A stretch of 44,262 bases of DNA. Origin: an uncultured Synergistales bacterium (GTDB taxonomy: Bacteria; Synergistota; Synergistia; Synergistales; Aminobacteriaceae). Each line of letters opens with the position of its first letter. Positions within the stretch are counted from its first letter, which is position 1. Below are positions 33,164-41,607 of this stretch, one piece after another. The notes beneath the pieces were generated by a model. That model was not told where the DNA came from, searched no databases, and saw only the letters and a program-made list of their open reading frames with translations. Location of the stretch: the NCBI GenBank assembly GCA_905235735.1, contig CAJOMU010000012.1:1-44262 (forward strand), written 5' to 3'. Position numbers and translations under genes: made by a program.

Positions 33164-34039
33164 TCATATATCACGAAGCATTTTGCTGTCTTCTGTCTTC
33201 CAGTCAACATTGCCGTTTGATGTATGGCCAAGAACAACAGCCGATGCTGCGGAAGGGGAAGAGAACTCATAATTGCTTTGAAAAATATGCTCTGATATTA
33301 TTCCGTCTTTTTCAAGCCGCATTCTTAGGTTATAGTATGCTTTTCCCCTCTCAATGAAAGAGGGAACGACATAATCAGAAACTCTTGAACTTTTCAGAAC
33401 TGTAAAGCCTCCATTGCTCACAAAACCTTTTGCATGTGCTCCTGATTTTTTGCTTTCACAGAAAAAATATTGCGTGTTATCCTGAAGCTTTGGAACAGGG
33501 ACAAAAACGTTATAGCTCATCGTGGCAATAATCAGTTTAATGTTATCTATGAATTCAGTCATCTTCGCAATATCTGATTCCTTCATTACGGTTTTGCTGT
33601 AAGTGTTCTTCGTGAGCAATTTATATCTTCCGCATTCTTTTGCGTCTTTCACGAGCTTATCCTCAAGATAACGTATTAATGCCTTGTTCAAATCATGTCC
33701 AGTGAAAGCAACTACAGCATTCCAGTAAAACTCTTCTTTCCCTGCTTTGTAATCTTGCAGATGCTGGCGAAGTCTCTCTAACATATCTTCAGACTCTCCT
33801 ATGTAAACAGAATTAGACCCGTTATCATCTTGGCAGAACAGGAAGTACACACCTGCGCCGCTTATATCATCACGTGAATAATTTTGAATCTCAGAACGTG
33901 GAATCTTTACTGCTGTTCCGTTCCAGTTTGACAGGCTAGCTGTTATTACGCTGTCTGCAGTCCCATTCACCAAGAATAATTCTATTGCCTTTCCATAAAT
34001 CAAATCTAAATCTCTTCCCTTCACATAACGATAACGCAT
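33164..34039 (-). CDS. GIY-YIG domain protein with C-terminal DUF4357
   Basis: The 291-residue open frame carries the GIY-YIG signature 'GAGVYFLF' ... 'NSVYIGESEDMLERLRQH' around residues 60-95. The C-terminal 'FSSPSAASAVVLGHTSNGNVDW' is typical of DUF4357, often attached to GIY-YIG nucleases in defence or mobile contexts. The N-terminal 'GKAIELFLVNGTADSVI' is the usual opening of these proteins. No ribosome site precedes the ATG at 34039; a TTG at 34003 follows AAGGGAAGAG and would start just before that opening, so the true protein may be 279 residues. It probably cuts nucleic acid; the target is unknown. It is divergent from the ABC-like pair. Confidence 0.85.
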   Translation of the reverse strand: MRYRYVKGRDLDLIYGKAIELFLVNGTADSVITASLSNWNGTAVKIPRSEIQNYSRDDISGAGVYFLFCQDDNGSNSVYIGESEDMLERLRQHLQDYKAGKEEFYWNAVVAFTGHDLNKALIRYLEDKLVKDAKECGRYKLLTKNTYSKTVMKESDIAKMTEFIDNIKLIIATMSYNVFVPVPKLQDNTQYFFCESKKSGAHAKGFVSNGGFTVLKSSRVSDYVVPSFIERGKAYYNLRMRLEKDGIISEHIFQSNYEFSSPSAASAVVLGHTSNGNVDWKTEDSKMLRDI

Positions 34040-34081
34040 GAATTACGCATATTATATAATCAATATAAGGAGTTGATAATC

Positions 34082-34831
34082 TTGAATGAATTTCTAAATT
34101 TTGCAGGCAGATATAAAATTCTCTCTTACGTTTCATGTCTGCTCTCTGCTCTCAGTGCATTAGCGGCAGTATTATCCCTCTGGTATGTCTGGAACATCGC
34201 ATCATGCATAATTTTCAGTGAAGGGAAAGAATACATTTCAGATTATGCATTGAACGCATTAATCTACGCGGTTGTCTCAGTGTCCGTATATATTGCAGGT
34301 CTCATATGTGCACACATGGCCGCATTCAGAATCTCATCGAACATATGCTTATCACCTGATGTATTATTAGTTCCATTGAAATATATTACCTGTATAATGC
34401 CTGATTCATATTTTTCTTTCTTCTCGTCAGTTAGTCTCATCGCTTTACTCTTCTGGTCGGACTGGAGGTTAGCACTCGTAAGCATTGCACCCGTAGTACT
34501 TGGATTCGTTATCATGGTAATGACGACAATATCAGGAATAAAGAAAAAGGCAGCCATGCCTCAGAAAACATCAGGTTCGGTTATATGTTACACAGTTGCG
34601 GTGAACAGTGCATTTCTTTTTCTAATTGCTGTAGGTATAGGCATATCACGTTTAGGAGTATCAAAGGAATTCCTGAAGAATTTCATGCTTGCTGTATTCG
34701 CCGCTCCGTTACTCTCAATCAGACTTACACATACAATAAGACTTCGTGAACATCAGCTTGAACTTAATGCTTCACTTAAACGCATAAAAGAAACTCTGAA
34801 TCTTAAATCAAAGGAGGAAAACAGTTTATGA
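34082..34831 (+). CDS. ABC-exporter-like membrane protein lacking cytoplasmic loops and ATPase domain (first of pair)
   Basis: This 249-residue protein has six hydrophobic segments. Its pieces match, in order, the transmembrane domain of ABC exporters of the YheI/YheH or MsbA-like type: helix 1-2 ending 'AHMAAFRISSN', then 'MPDSYFSFFSSVSLIALL' with 'SDWRLALVSIAPVVLGF' (helices 3-4), 'YTVAVNSAFLFLIAVGIGI' (helix 5), and a last helix leading to 'LNASLKRIKETLNLK', where the linker to the nucleotide-binding domain should begin. The stretches that normally form the two long cytoplasmic loops, and the whole ATPase domain, are missing, yet the frame is open. A TTG start at 34082 fits AAGGAG nine bases upstream. 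The gene overlaps its partner by ATGA. Confidence 0.75.
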   Translation: MNEFLNFAGRYKILSYVSCLLSALSALAAVLSLWYVWNIASCIIFSEGKEYISDYALNALIYAVVSVSVYIAGLICAHMAAFRISSNICLSPDVLLVPLKYITCIMPDSYFSFFSSVSLIALLFWSDWRLALVSIAPVVLGFVIMVMTTISGIKKKAAMPQKTSGSVICYTVAVNSAFLFLIAVGIGISRLGVSKEFLKNFMLAVFAAPLLSIRLTHTIRLREHQLELNASLKRIKETLNLKSKEENSL

Positions 34832-35475
34832 AACAGCCTGAAAAAAGATTTGTGTTGTCTGAGAAGCCCGCATTTGATTTTATAATCAGCAGCCTTGCAT
34901 GTGCAGTTCATAATTTAACTTTAATGTTTCCCGTCGGATTGATATATTCGTTCATCATGTACATGCTTCTTCTCTGCGGAACTGGCTATGACATTCAGCA
35001 TCATAGTTCAGTGTTCTATCTTTCAACTGGTTTCGTATGTGCATTCCTGATTCTGTTTTCGTCATGGTTAAAGTACAGCACGACACACATGGCTTCATAT
35101 CATACTGCTCAGATAACAGGTTCAATCATCTCAACAATATTCATGGTCATTGCATTAACCTTCATTGACTGGAGAATGTCTCTCTCTGCATCATGGGTAC
35201 TGCCTGTATCATGTGCGTCTACATGGTTATCTGTTAAGGTTATGCGTTCTGAACTCTGGAGGACATTATTCATTGTGTCATCATATCTTGTATTGAGGCT
35301 GGGCATTGTTTCAGTTGCTATGACGGGTGCATTCTTATACGCTCATGATTCACTGAGTGCGAACATCTTCATTATCTTCCTGCTAACTGCATCAAGACTA
35401 TATGATCCTCTTGAAGTATCGTTACAGAATCTAGCAGCACATTCAAACGTTGAGCGAATCAGAGAGATGAAATAA
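34828..35475 (+). CDS. ABC-exporter-like membrane protein lacking cytoplasmic loops and ATPase domain (second of pair)
   Basis: This 215-residue partner of the preceding gene has the same reduction. 'LALSDQ'-like opening 'RFVLSEKPAFDF' is followed by helices 1-2 to 'KYSTTHMASY'. It then jumps to 'ISTIFMVIALTFIDWRMSL' and 'SWVLPVSCASTWLSVKVM' (helices 3-4) and again to 'RTLFIVSSYLVLRLGIVSV' (helix 5), ending 'LTASRLYDPLEVSLQNLAA' and 'NVERIREMK'. These last two strings are near-exact copies of the end of helix 6 and the linker of full-length heterodimeric ABC exporters. The coupling-helix loops and ATPase domain are absent. AAAGGAGG and an ATGA overlap couple its translation to the first gene. 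Confidence 0.75.
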   Translation: MKQPEKRFVLSEKPAFDFIISSLACAVHNLTLMFPVGLIYSFIMYMLLLCGTGYDIQHHSSVFYLSTGFVCAFLILFSSWLKYSTTHMASYHTAQITGSIISTIFMVIALTFIDWRMSLSASWVLPVSCASTWLSVKVMRSELWRTLFIVSSYLVLRLGIVSVAMTGAFLYAHDSLSANIFIIFLLTASRLYDPLEVSLQNLAAHSNVERIREMK

Positions 35476-35548
35476 TATAAAACAAGAAGTCAGCGGACAG
35501 GGCATGTACTAAATTATAAATCACATTCCTGACCGCATTAATTCTTTC

Positions 35549-36028
35549 TTACTCACACTTAGAAATCGCTTCTTCTGCCGTTGAACCCTTGAACATTACA
35601 TCAAGAAGTCCAGGTGAATAACGTTCAAACATCACTGACGGAATTACTATACTTCCTCTCACAACTTCTCGTGAGGGCAGCTGATTATCACAGTCAACGA
35701 ATACTTTATAGCGTATCTCACCGTCTCTCACATCAATTTCAAAGTTCCCGTTGCGTAATCCATAATTGGCTCTGTTGATGAATTCATTCATTTCACGCAT
35801 TACGTCTTTGTCATCATTGTCAGCGTTAATTGGTGAGATTGCATACACAGTGTAACCGTCTTCTCTGACAGGCACAAAGTATCTTACGTTCTTTAATTTG
35901 CTGTCGAGGTTCACTCCGAATCTGAATATGCCTCTCTCTTCATCAAAGTCAAAGTTCCAGTCATCATCAACAAGGAATTCACGAATACAATCAACTATGT
36001 CCTGCGAATATTCTTCTCTATCGTCCAT
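35549..36028 (-). CDS. YbjN-like domain protein
   Basis: This 159-residue acidic protein has the alternating strand and helix pattern of YbjN/type III secretion chaperone-like folds: 'FDFDEERGIFRFGVNLDSKL', 'RYFVPVREDGYTVYAISPI', then a long helix and 'GNFEIDVRDGEIRYKVFVDC'. YbjN proteins affect motility and stress in enterobacteria, but the mechanism is not general. I chose the ATG at 36028, 10 bases after AAAGGAG, over the longer open frame to 36088. It lies 68 bases downstream of the HD hydrolase gene on the same strand. Confidence 0.72.
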   Translation of the reverse strand: MDDREEYSQDIVDCIREFLVDDDWNFDFDEERGIFRFGVNLDSKLKNVRYFVPVREDGYTVYAISPINADNDDKDVMREMNEFINRANYGLRNGNFEIDVRDGEIRYKVFVDCDNQLPSREVVRGSIVIPSVMFERYSPGLLDVMFKGSTAEEAISKCE

Positions 36029-36096
36029 TGAGATAAAGCTCCTTTCATGAATTGAAAAATGTACATAAAATTTTACACTATAGTGCAACGTGAGAA

Positions 36097-36531
36097 TTAC
36101 TCACTGAGAATTTCTTTTGCCTTCTCGTATTTTTCTCTGCGTCTCATGAATTCTTCAATGAGTTTCGGATTATCTTCTATGCGTGTGATGTCGAGATTAT
36201 GATTCAGGTCAGCGAGTTTAACTTTTCGTGCAATTGGATTTTTCTTTATCTCTCGAACATAGTCTAAGTAGTCTATATTCTCTTTGTGAGTTAAAACTCG
36301 AATTGCGTCAGTAATTTCTTGTGGGAATTCGCGTTCAAGTTCCTCAATCGTAGTGTTTGTGTCTTCAACTACATCATGAAGAAGTGCAGTGCATATCTCA
36401 TATTCAGAATCCATCTGTGAAGCAACGATTACGGGATGCATGAAGTAAGGACGGCCTGCTTTATCGAGTTGACCTGCATGTGCTGAATATGCTAAATCAA
36501 TTGCCTTGTTGATTAATTTACTGTAGAACAT
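36097..36531 (-). CDS. Small HD-domain hydrolase, SpoT/MESH1-like
   Basis: This 144-residue protein is an HD-type metal phosphohydrolase. 'AHAGQLDKAGRPYFMHP' supplies the first His and 'CTALLHDVVEDTNTTIEEL' the HD pair with the ED catalytic site. 'RKVKLADLNHNLD' supplies the final Asp with the Asn of ppGpp hydrolases. It lacks a synthetase domain, so it resembles small alarmone hydrolases or a related nucleotide hydrolase. AGGAG lies nine bases before the ATG. It is 21 bases downstream of queA, probably in the same operon. Confidence 0.85.
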   Translation of the reverse strand: MFYSKLINKAIDLAYSAHAGQLDKAGRPYFMHPVIVASQMDSEYEICTALLHDVVEDTNTTIEELEREFPQEITDAIRVLTHKENIDYLDYVREIKKNPIARKVKLADLNHNLDITRIEDNPKLIEEFMRRREKYEKAKEILSE

Positions 36532-36552
36532 TCATATCATCTCCTAATATTC

Positions 36553-37632
36553 TTAGTATATGAACATTGCATCTCCGAATGAAAAGAATCGCCAGTCTGA
36601 ACTTGCACATTCTTCGTAAATCTCAATGAGCCTCGATAAGATTCTCTCTTCTTGGCCATATGCATTTGCCTTATTCGACGCAAAAGAAGCTACAAGCATT
36701 AACAGTGAGCTTTGCGGAAGATGAAAGTTAGTGATGAGTGCATCAACTACATTGAATTTGTATCCGGGATAAATGAATAGTCCGGTATCACGAATACCGA
36801 ATGAATCTCCGAACGTTTCAAGTGTACGTGCCGCAGTCGTACCTGACGCTATCACTCTTCCGCCTCTCTGTTTGCATTCACGAATCATTCTCGCTGTCTC
36901 TTCAGGAAGTTCACAGTGTTCCGTGTGAATGTTATGCTCCCGAATGTCATCCGTAATCACTGGTCTGAATGTTCCTAATCCTACATGAAGAGTTACGTAT
37001 GCAATTTGAACTCCCATTGAACGAATGCGGGATATAAGCTCAGGCGTGAAATGCAAACTCGCAGTAGGTGCTGCAACTGAACCGTCATTCTTCGCAAATA
37101 CTGTCTGATATGCACTGCGCATATTAGGGTTATCATTCCTGATATACGGCGGCAATGGTACACTTCCTGTTTCATCAAGGAACTTCATGAACTCATTGTG
37201 ATTTTTCGCATCGAATTCAACTATGCGGATACCTTCAGGCTTCTCATCGAGGACATTTGCAGTCAGGCCATGAACATCAATTGCTGTACCCGCATGAATC
37301 TTCCGTGCTGGCTTAACGAGAACTTCCCACATCAAGCCTTCTATGTTCCTGAGCAGAAAGATTTCGCACTGTCCTCCAGTTGAACGAGTACCCTTCAATC
37401 TTGCAGGAATAACACGGGTATCATTGAGCACCAACAAATCATCAGGACGAAAGTAATGCACAATGTCCCGAAAAATATTATCCCTGTGAACTATATCGTG
37501 TTCAGCATTCCACACAAGCAATCTCGATGAATCTCTTGGGTCTGCGGGAGACTGTGCAATTCTTTCAGGAGGCAGAACATAATCGTATGAGCTTAAACGA
37601 TATAAATCCTCGTGCGTTATGATTCTGCTCAC
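36553..37632 (-). CDS. queA: QueA, S-adenosylmethionine:tRNA ribosyltransferase-isomerase
   Basis: QueA transfers the ribosyl part of SAM to preQ1 in tRNA to make epoxyqueuosine. Its 359 residues fit the family. Signatures are 'YVLPPERIAQSPADPRDSSR', 'LLVLNDTRVIPARLKG', 'YVTLHVGLGTFRPV' and 'VDALITNFHLPQSSLLMLV'. The start is GTG at 37632, inside a GTGA overlap with the spoIID-like gene, so translation is coupled. No other queuosine genes are visible in the window. Confidence 0.96.
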   Translation of the reverse strand: MSRIITHEDLYRLSSYDYVLPPERIAQSPADPRDSSRLLVWNAEHDIVHRDNIFRDIVHYFRPDDLLVLNDTRVIPARLKGTRSTGGQCEIFLLRNIEGLMWEVLVKPARKIHAGTAIDVHGLTANVLDEKPEGIRIVEFDAKNHNEFMKFLDETGSVPLPPYIRNDNPNMRSAYQTVFAKNDGSVAAPTASLHFTPELISRIRSMGVQIAYVTLHVGLGTFRPVITDDIREHNIHTEHCELPEETARMIRECKQRGGRVIASGTTAARTLETFGDSFGIRDTGLFIYPGYKFNVVDALITNFHLPQSSLLMLVASFASNKANAYGQEERILSRLIEIYEECASSDWRFFSFGDAMFIY

Positions 37633-39023
37633 CTGAATTTTCTCACCGCTGTACCCGGATAATAATGCATTAGTATCTTCTCCGCCGTATATCCCTGTTC
37701 AGCCATTGCCAAAGCTCCCCATTGGCATAACCCTACACCATGACCCCAGCCGCGTCCGTAAAACACAAAATCATTGCCTGACTTCTCAATTGAATATCCG
37801 TATTTACTTTTCGGCTTCACTGTCTGAACTGGTGCTTTCGTTCTCGTACTTCGTCCCAATCCTGTCTGGTAATAACTCTTCTTCTTGTCGGGATTCGTCA
37901 GCATGTCTACAAGTTCTGTTGACGTAAACACACCTTCTGCTGTCATCTGTGCAAGACTCTGTTCTTCCTCGAAGCTCAATCCTCCTGATGAAGATGACGA
38001 TGATGTATTTCTGGTCTTTGGGCTTACTAGTCCGCTGGGAGTTAAGTCATTATTGATATTGAACGTTCCGCCTGAAGGTGTAAACATTGTGCTCTTTAAC
38101 GTTCGAGGGTCTAAATTCGTTCGGAACTGACTTGCTTTGATTGTCTTATTTCCCTTTGAGCCGATGAACGTCATCGTTACTGCACGTCCTCCGTCATCAA
38201 CCTCTGAGACCTGAATCTCTGTTATGTTCCCAATGTCTGAACCTGTTATCTTCTTCACGACAGCTTGAATCTTTGATGTTGGAAATCTTGCGCTCCACGT
38301 TGACACCGGCGATTTATAGCTCACTACTTCAGGTACTCCCGTCAGATATGGAACCTTACTGCCCCATACATCTGCAATATTTGCCGTATGTCCTCCGCTG
38401 TCAGAATGAAAGTATGTTTGTGCGATTTCATTTCCGTAGGTCAGAATCTCTCCTGCTGTACTCGATACTGCCTGATTCGTTTTCGCTGTCTCTACTCCTG
38501 CACCTTTGTACACCTGGTCTGAATCAGTATCAACTACATCATAGCCTTTTTCTGAACGATTCATGCTCTGCTTTATCACATATGTACGTGCAGAAATTGC
38601 CTGTGCCCTTAACGCTTCATCAGGCCATGACGCTCCGACTTCCGCAGGCAGTACACCGCAAAGATACTGTTCGACATCAAGAACGTTAAGCAGTCCACCT
38701 CTCTGCGTAATCAGGAATGCACCTCGATACGTCTTCCCGTTAAACATCAGGAAGCCCTCTCCTGTAATGCGTACTGGCATCATAAAAGCATGTCCCATTA
38801 TGACGGCATTATTCCCTGATACTTTGATTGCGGTACTGTCTCCGAGATTCGCAAGTCTTCCTTCCGAATCTGTCATCACCAGATTCCCTTGCGTTATTCC
38901 GATTGAATATGAACCTGAACCTGAAAGCCTCACATATACATCACGTGCATGAGCTTCACATGAAGACAGCAGGAACGCCAGAACAATCACAAATATTTTT
39001 TTACGGCATAGAATTAAAATCAT
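37629..39023 (-). CDS. SpoIID/LytB-domain exported protein
   Basis: The protein has 464 residues. An N-terminal hydrophobic segment ending 'LLSSCEAHA' could be a lipoprotein signal. The SpoIID domain is split around a Ser-rich insertion: 'VEQYLCGVLPAEVGASWPDE' and 'AQAISARTYVIKQS' near residues 115-150, 'YFHSDSGGHTANIADVWG' near 205, and the C-terminal 'GRGWGHGVGLCQWGALAMA'. Sporulation SpoIID is a lytic transglycosylase for denuded glycan strands; in non-sporulating diderms such proteins probably remodel peptidoglycan at division. The Ser-rich, charged insert of about 100 residues between the last two blocks is unusual. It overlaps ruvC by 23 bp and queA by 4 bp. Confidence 0.9.
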   Translation of the reverse strand: MILILCRKKIFVIVLAFLLSSCEAHARDVYVRLSGSGSYSIGITQGNLVMTDSEGRLANLGDSTAIKVSGNNAVIMGHAFMMPVRITGEGFLMFNGKTYRGAFLITQRGGLLNVLDVEQYLCGVLPAEVGASWPDEALRAQAISARTYVIKQSMNRSEKGYDVVDTDSDQVYKGAGVETAKTNQAVSSTAGEILTYGNEIAQTYFHSDSGGHTANIADVWGSKVPYLTGVPEVVSYKSPVSTWSARFPTSKIQAVVKKITGSDIGNITEIQVSEVDDGGRAVTMTFIGSKGNKTIKASQFRTNLDPRTLKSTMFTPSGGTFNINNDLTPSGLVSPKTRNTSSSSSSGGLSFEEEQSLAQMTAEGVFTSTELVDMLTNPDKKKSYYQTGLGRSTRTKAPVQTVKPKSKYGYSIEKSGNDFVFYGRGWGHGVGLCQWGALAMAEQGYTAEKILMHYYPGTAVRKFR

Positions 39024-39501
39024 CTCCCATCATACTTAATCCTGTTATCGCAGCAGCTAATGCATCAGCTGTATCATCTGGTCTCGGAAGTGTCTCCAGA
39101 TTCAGAAAGCGTTGAACTGTCTCCTGAACTTGATGTTTTTCTGCTTTCCCTGTTCCGCAAATTTTCAGTTTTATCTGGTTAGGCTTAGGTTCAATCACCG
39201 GAATATTCTTCATGGCCGAGAGAAGCATTACTACACCACGTGCCTGATACACATATTCTGCTGTCGTTGTATTCCTTCCGAAGAATAAACGCTCAACTGA
39301 AATCAAATCGGGACTGCACAAATCAATCTGTTCAAGCACTGCATTATAGATTATCAGGAGGCGTTCAGTAAATTTCATCTTGGGAGTCGTCTGAATACAC
39401 CCATAGTTCAACGCTCTGAAATCCAATCCCGACTGCGCAACTGCTCCATAACCTACGCGTGCGAGGCCGGGATCTATTCCGAGACATACAATATCCGGCA
39501 A
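39001..39501 (-). CDS. ruvC: RuvC Holliday junction resolvase
   Basis: This 166-residue endonuclease cuts Holliday junctions symmetrically with RuvAB. The acidic metal ligands are visible: D10 in 'LGIDPGLA', E70 in 'ISVERLFFG', and the C-terminal 'RPDDTADALAAA' pair. The start codon is TTG at 39501, 11 bases after the yebC stop codon; its ribosome site is weak. RuvA and RuvB, often directly downstream, are replaced here by the spoIID-like gene and queA. Confidence 0.95.
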   Translation of the reverse strand: MPDIVCLGIDPGLARVGYGAVAQSGLDFRALNYGCIQTTPKMKFTERLLIIYNAVLEQIDLCSPDLISVERLFFGRNTTTAEYVYQARGVVMLLSAMKNIPVIEPKPNQIKLKICGTGKAEKHQVQETVQRFLNLETLPRPDDTADALAAAITGLSMMGDDFNSMP

Positions 39502-39512
39502 AATTTCTATTC

Positions 39513-40268
39513 TTATTCGTCCTCTATCTGTGATGCAACTTCGTCTGAAATCTCAAAGTTCGTGTAGACGTTCTGCACATCATCATGTTCTTCAAGGACA
39601 TCAACGAGACGCATAACTTTACGTGCAGCTTCAGCATCAGAAATCTCAACGGGTGTCTTCGCAATCATTGAGACCTCTGCGTTATCGACTACATACTTGT
39701 TATCCTCAAGTGCTTTCTGCAATGTATCAAGGTCAGACGGTTCACAGTAGAGCGTGAAGCCTTCATCGCTTTCTTCCATGTCAGACATTCCCGAATCCAG
39801 TCCGAGCGTCATTAATGCATCTTCATCAAGTCCCTCGCCTTTAACCTCAATCACGCCTTTACGGTCGAACATCCATGCAACCGAACCTTCTGAACCCATT
39901 TGTCCGCCGTTCCTCGCAAGCAATGCACGAATTTCAGGTGTCGTTCTGTTTCGGTTATCCGTCATGACGTTTACGAGTATTGCTATTCCTGAAGGCCCGA
40001 TTACTTCATATGTGAGTTCGTCATATGAGATGTCTCCGAGTTCACCTGTACCGCGTTTGATTGCGCGTGTTATGTTGTCATTGGGAACACTTACTGCCTT
40101 TGCACGTTCGATTGCGGTTTTGAGCCGCATGTTCATTGCTGGATCTCCGCCGCCGTCTTTAGCTGCGATTATGATTGCACGCACTAACTTCTGAAACAGA
40201 TTTCCTCTCTTTGCATCCTGTGCTGCTTTCCTGTGCTTAATGTTCGCCCATTTTGAATGTCCTGACAT
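39513..40268 (-). CDS. yebC: YebC/PmpR-family protein
   Basis: The protein has 251 residues. 'MSGHSKWANIKHRKAAQDAK' is the invariant N-terminus, and 'YEVIGPSGIAILVNVMTDN' and the acidic C-terminal region complete the family. YebC-type proteins act as transcription regulators in some species and as translation factors that relieve ribosome pausing at proline stretches in others. AGGAGTG precedes the ATG. It is the first gene of yebC-ruvC-spoIID-queA and begins 22 bases after the nadE stop codon. Confidence 0.96.
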   Translation of the reverse strand: MSGHSKWANIKHRKAAQDAKRGNLFQKLVRAIIIAAKDGGGDPAMNMRLKTAIERAKAVSVPNDNITRAIKRGTGELGDISYDELTYEVIGPSGIAILVNVMTDNRNRTTPEIRALLARNGGQMGSEGSVAWMFDRKGVIEVKGEGLDEDALMTLGLDSGMSDMEESDEGFTLYCEPSDLDTLQKALEDNKYVVDNAEVSMIAKTPVEISDAEAARKVMRLVDVLEEHDDVQNVYTNFEISDEVASQIEDE

Positions 40269-40290
40269 GGTTTAATATCACTCCTGTATT

Positions 40291-41016
40291 TTAATTTGCT
40301 TTGAATATTGGAATTGGTTTGCGTTTATGTTCGCTTCTTCTTCGCATTACGTCTATGCGTCTCTTTGCTTCTTCGTCCTCGATACGTCCTGATGAAAGAT
40401 ACTCATCAAGTGTATCATACGTGAAGCCCATATCACTCTCGTCAGTCTGACCTGCATATAGTCCTGCACTGGGAGCTTTCGTGATTATCTTCTCTGGAAC
40501 ATGAAGAAGTCTCGCTATCTCTCTGATTTCACGTTTAAGAAATCCTGCAAGAGGCATTAAATCTACTCCTGAGTCGCCGTATTTCGTGAAGTATCCCGTC
40601 TCGAATTCTGACTTATTGCTTGTTCCGCAGACAAGTAAATTCCTGGCCTGTGCAAGTGCATACAGTGTTACCATTCGTAAGCGTGCCTTCATGTTAGACC
40701 GAACGAGTTCGATTGTATTTCCTGTTATCGATTCGATTCGTGAATAAAGAGAATCAAATGTATCTGACAGATCCACTCTCTCAAATGGAATGTCTAACTC
40801 ACGTGCTAACAGTCTTGCGTCATCTTCATCATCACTAATGCTATGACACGGCATGATTACTCCCAGAACGCAATCACGGCCAAGTGCTTCACGTGAAAGA
40901 GCGGCAAGAACAGATGAATCGATTCCGCCTGAGAGACCGAGAATTATTCCCGATGCTTTTGCTTCTTCAACTCTCTCATGCAGCCATTGTTCACACTGAA
41001 TGATTATGTTTCGCAT
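40291..41016 (-). CDS. nadE: NadE, NAD synthetase (ammonia-dependent)
   Basis: NadE makes NAD from deamido-NAD, ATP and ammonia. The 241-residue form lacks a glutaminase domain, so it should use free ammonia. 'IILGLSGGIDSSVLAALSRE' is the PP-loop, 'GTSNKSEFETGYFTKYGDSG' the family block, and 'KAPSAGLYAGQTDESDMGF' the late binding loop. I chose the ATG at 41016 after AGAGGAA; the frame stays open 35 codons upstream but that part is leader. A TATAAT at about 41048-41053 on this strand is a possible -10 element. Confidence 0.95.
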   Translation of the reverse strand: MRNIIIQCEQWLHERVEEAKASGIILGLSGGIDSSVLAALSREALGRDCVLGVIMPCHSISDDEDDARLLARELDIPFERVDLSDTFDSLYSRIESITGNTIELVRSNMKARLRMVTLYALAQARNLLVCGTSNKSEFETGYFTKYGDSGVDLMPLAGFLKREIREIARLLHVPEKIITKAPSAGLYAGQTDESDMGFTYDTLDEYLSSGRIEDEEAKRRIDVMRRRSEHKRKPIPIFKAN

Positions 41017-41066
41017 GTAAAAATTTTCCTCTCGTGAGAATGCATGTATTATACACTTATTGTTTA

Positions 41067-41081
41067 TTGCCATGAGGGCAA
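41067..41081. repeat. Inverted repeat TTGCC-N5-GGCAA upstream of nadE
   Basis: TTGCCATGAGGGCAA is a 5-bp perfect inverted repeat with a 5-base spacer, about 50 bases upstream of the nadE start. A similar sequence lies at 41655-41670. It could be an operator or a hairpin; nothing more can be said. Confidence 0.4.
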
Positions 41082-41202
41082 ACTTTAAAAGATATATGCG
41101 GTTACAATTTGCATCTTGCATCAGAAAAAAATAAAAACAATAAAGATGTTATAATAAGCAAATCCCATTTTTAAGCAGTAAATTTTTGGAGGCATAAAAA
41201 TT

Positions 41203-41607
41203 ATGAAGAAATTTATGATTGCGTTGTTAGTAGTAGTGTTAGCAGCAGGCACAGCTTCAGCATACAACCTGAATTTCACGCTGAGCAATGAGTGCAATTA
41301 CAGTTTCACCGAGATTTGGCTCAAGCCTTCAACAAACCTTGAGTGGAATCAGCAATACGACAGGCTCACCCAGAAAGGAAATAATCGACCGTCAAGGCTG
41401 GATAAAGGAAAACGAACAAAGATAACGTTCGATAATGTAGGAGAAGCACGAAAGAATACGGCAATATGGGATCTCTCTGTGAAATTAACAAACGGAGAAT
41501 ATAAAACATGGACAAAAATAGATTTGTCTGGGATCGTTATGCTCAGGATAGACAAACAGTATATGCTTCATAAGATGACAGCAGCAGAGCTGTTGGATTT
41601 GTTCTAG
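41203..41607 (+). CDS. Small exported protein of unknown function
   Basis: This 134-residue protein has a signal peptide 'FMIALLVVVLAAGTASA' and a likely cleavage after it. The mature domain is beta-rich: 'NLNFTLSNECNYSFTEIWLK', 'RTKITFDNVG' and 'IWDLSVKLTNGEYKTW'. This pattern is compatible with a small beta-sandwich; no family is recognised. TTGGAGG lies 10 bases before the ATG. A TATAAT at 41150-41155 may be its -10 element. It is divergent from nadE and followed by a hairpin terminator. Confidence 0.72.
   Translation: MKKFMIALLVVVLAAGTASAYNLNFTLSNECNYSFTEIWLKPSTNLEWNQQYDRLTQKGNNRPSRLDKGKRTKITFDNVGEARKNTAIWDLSVKLTNGEYKTWTKIDLSGIVMLRIDKQYMLHKMTAAELLDLF

Noticed and set aside
34082-35475. 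Toxin-like or holin-like small membrane protein pair
   Set aside because: The ordered match to ABC exporter helices and linker, including the helix 6 end 'LTASRLYDPLEVSLQNLAA', explains the sequences better.
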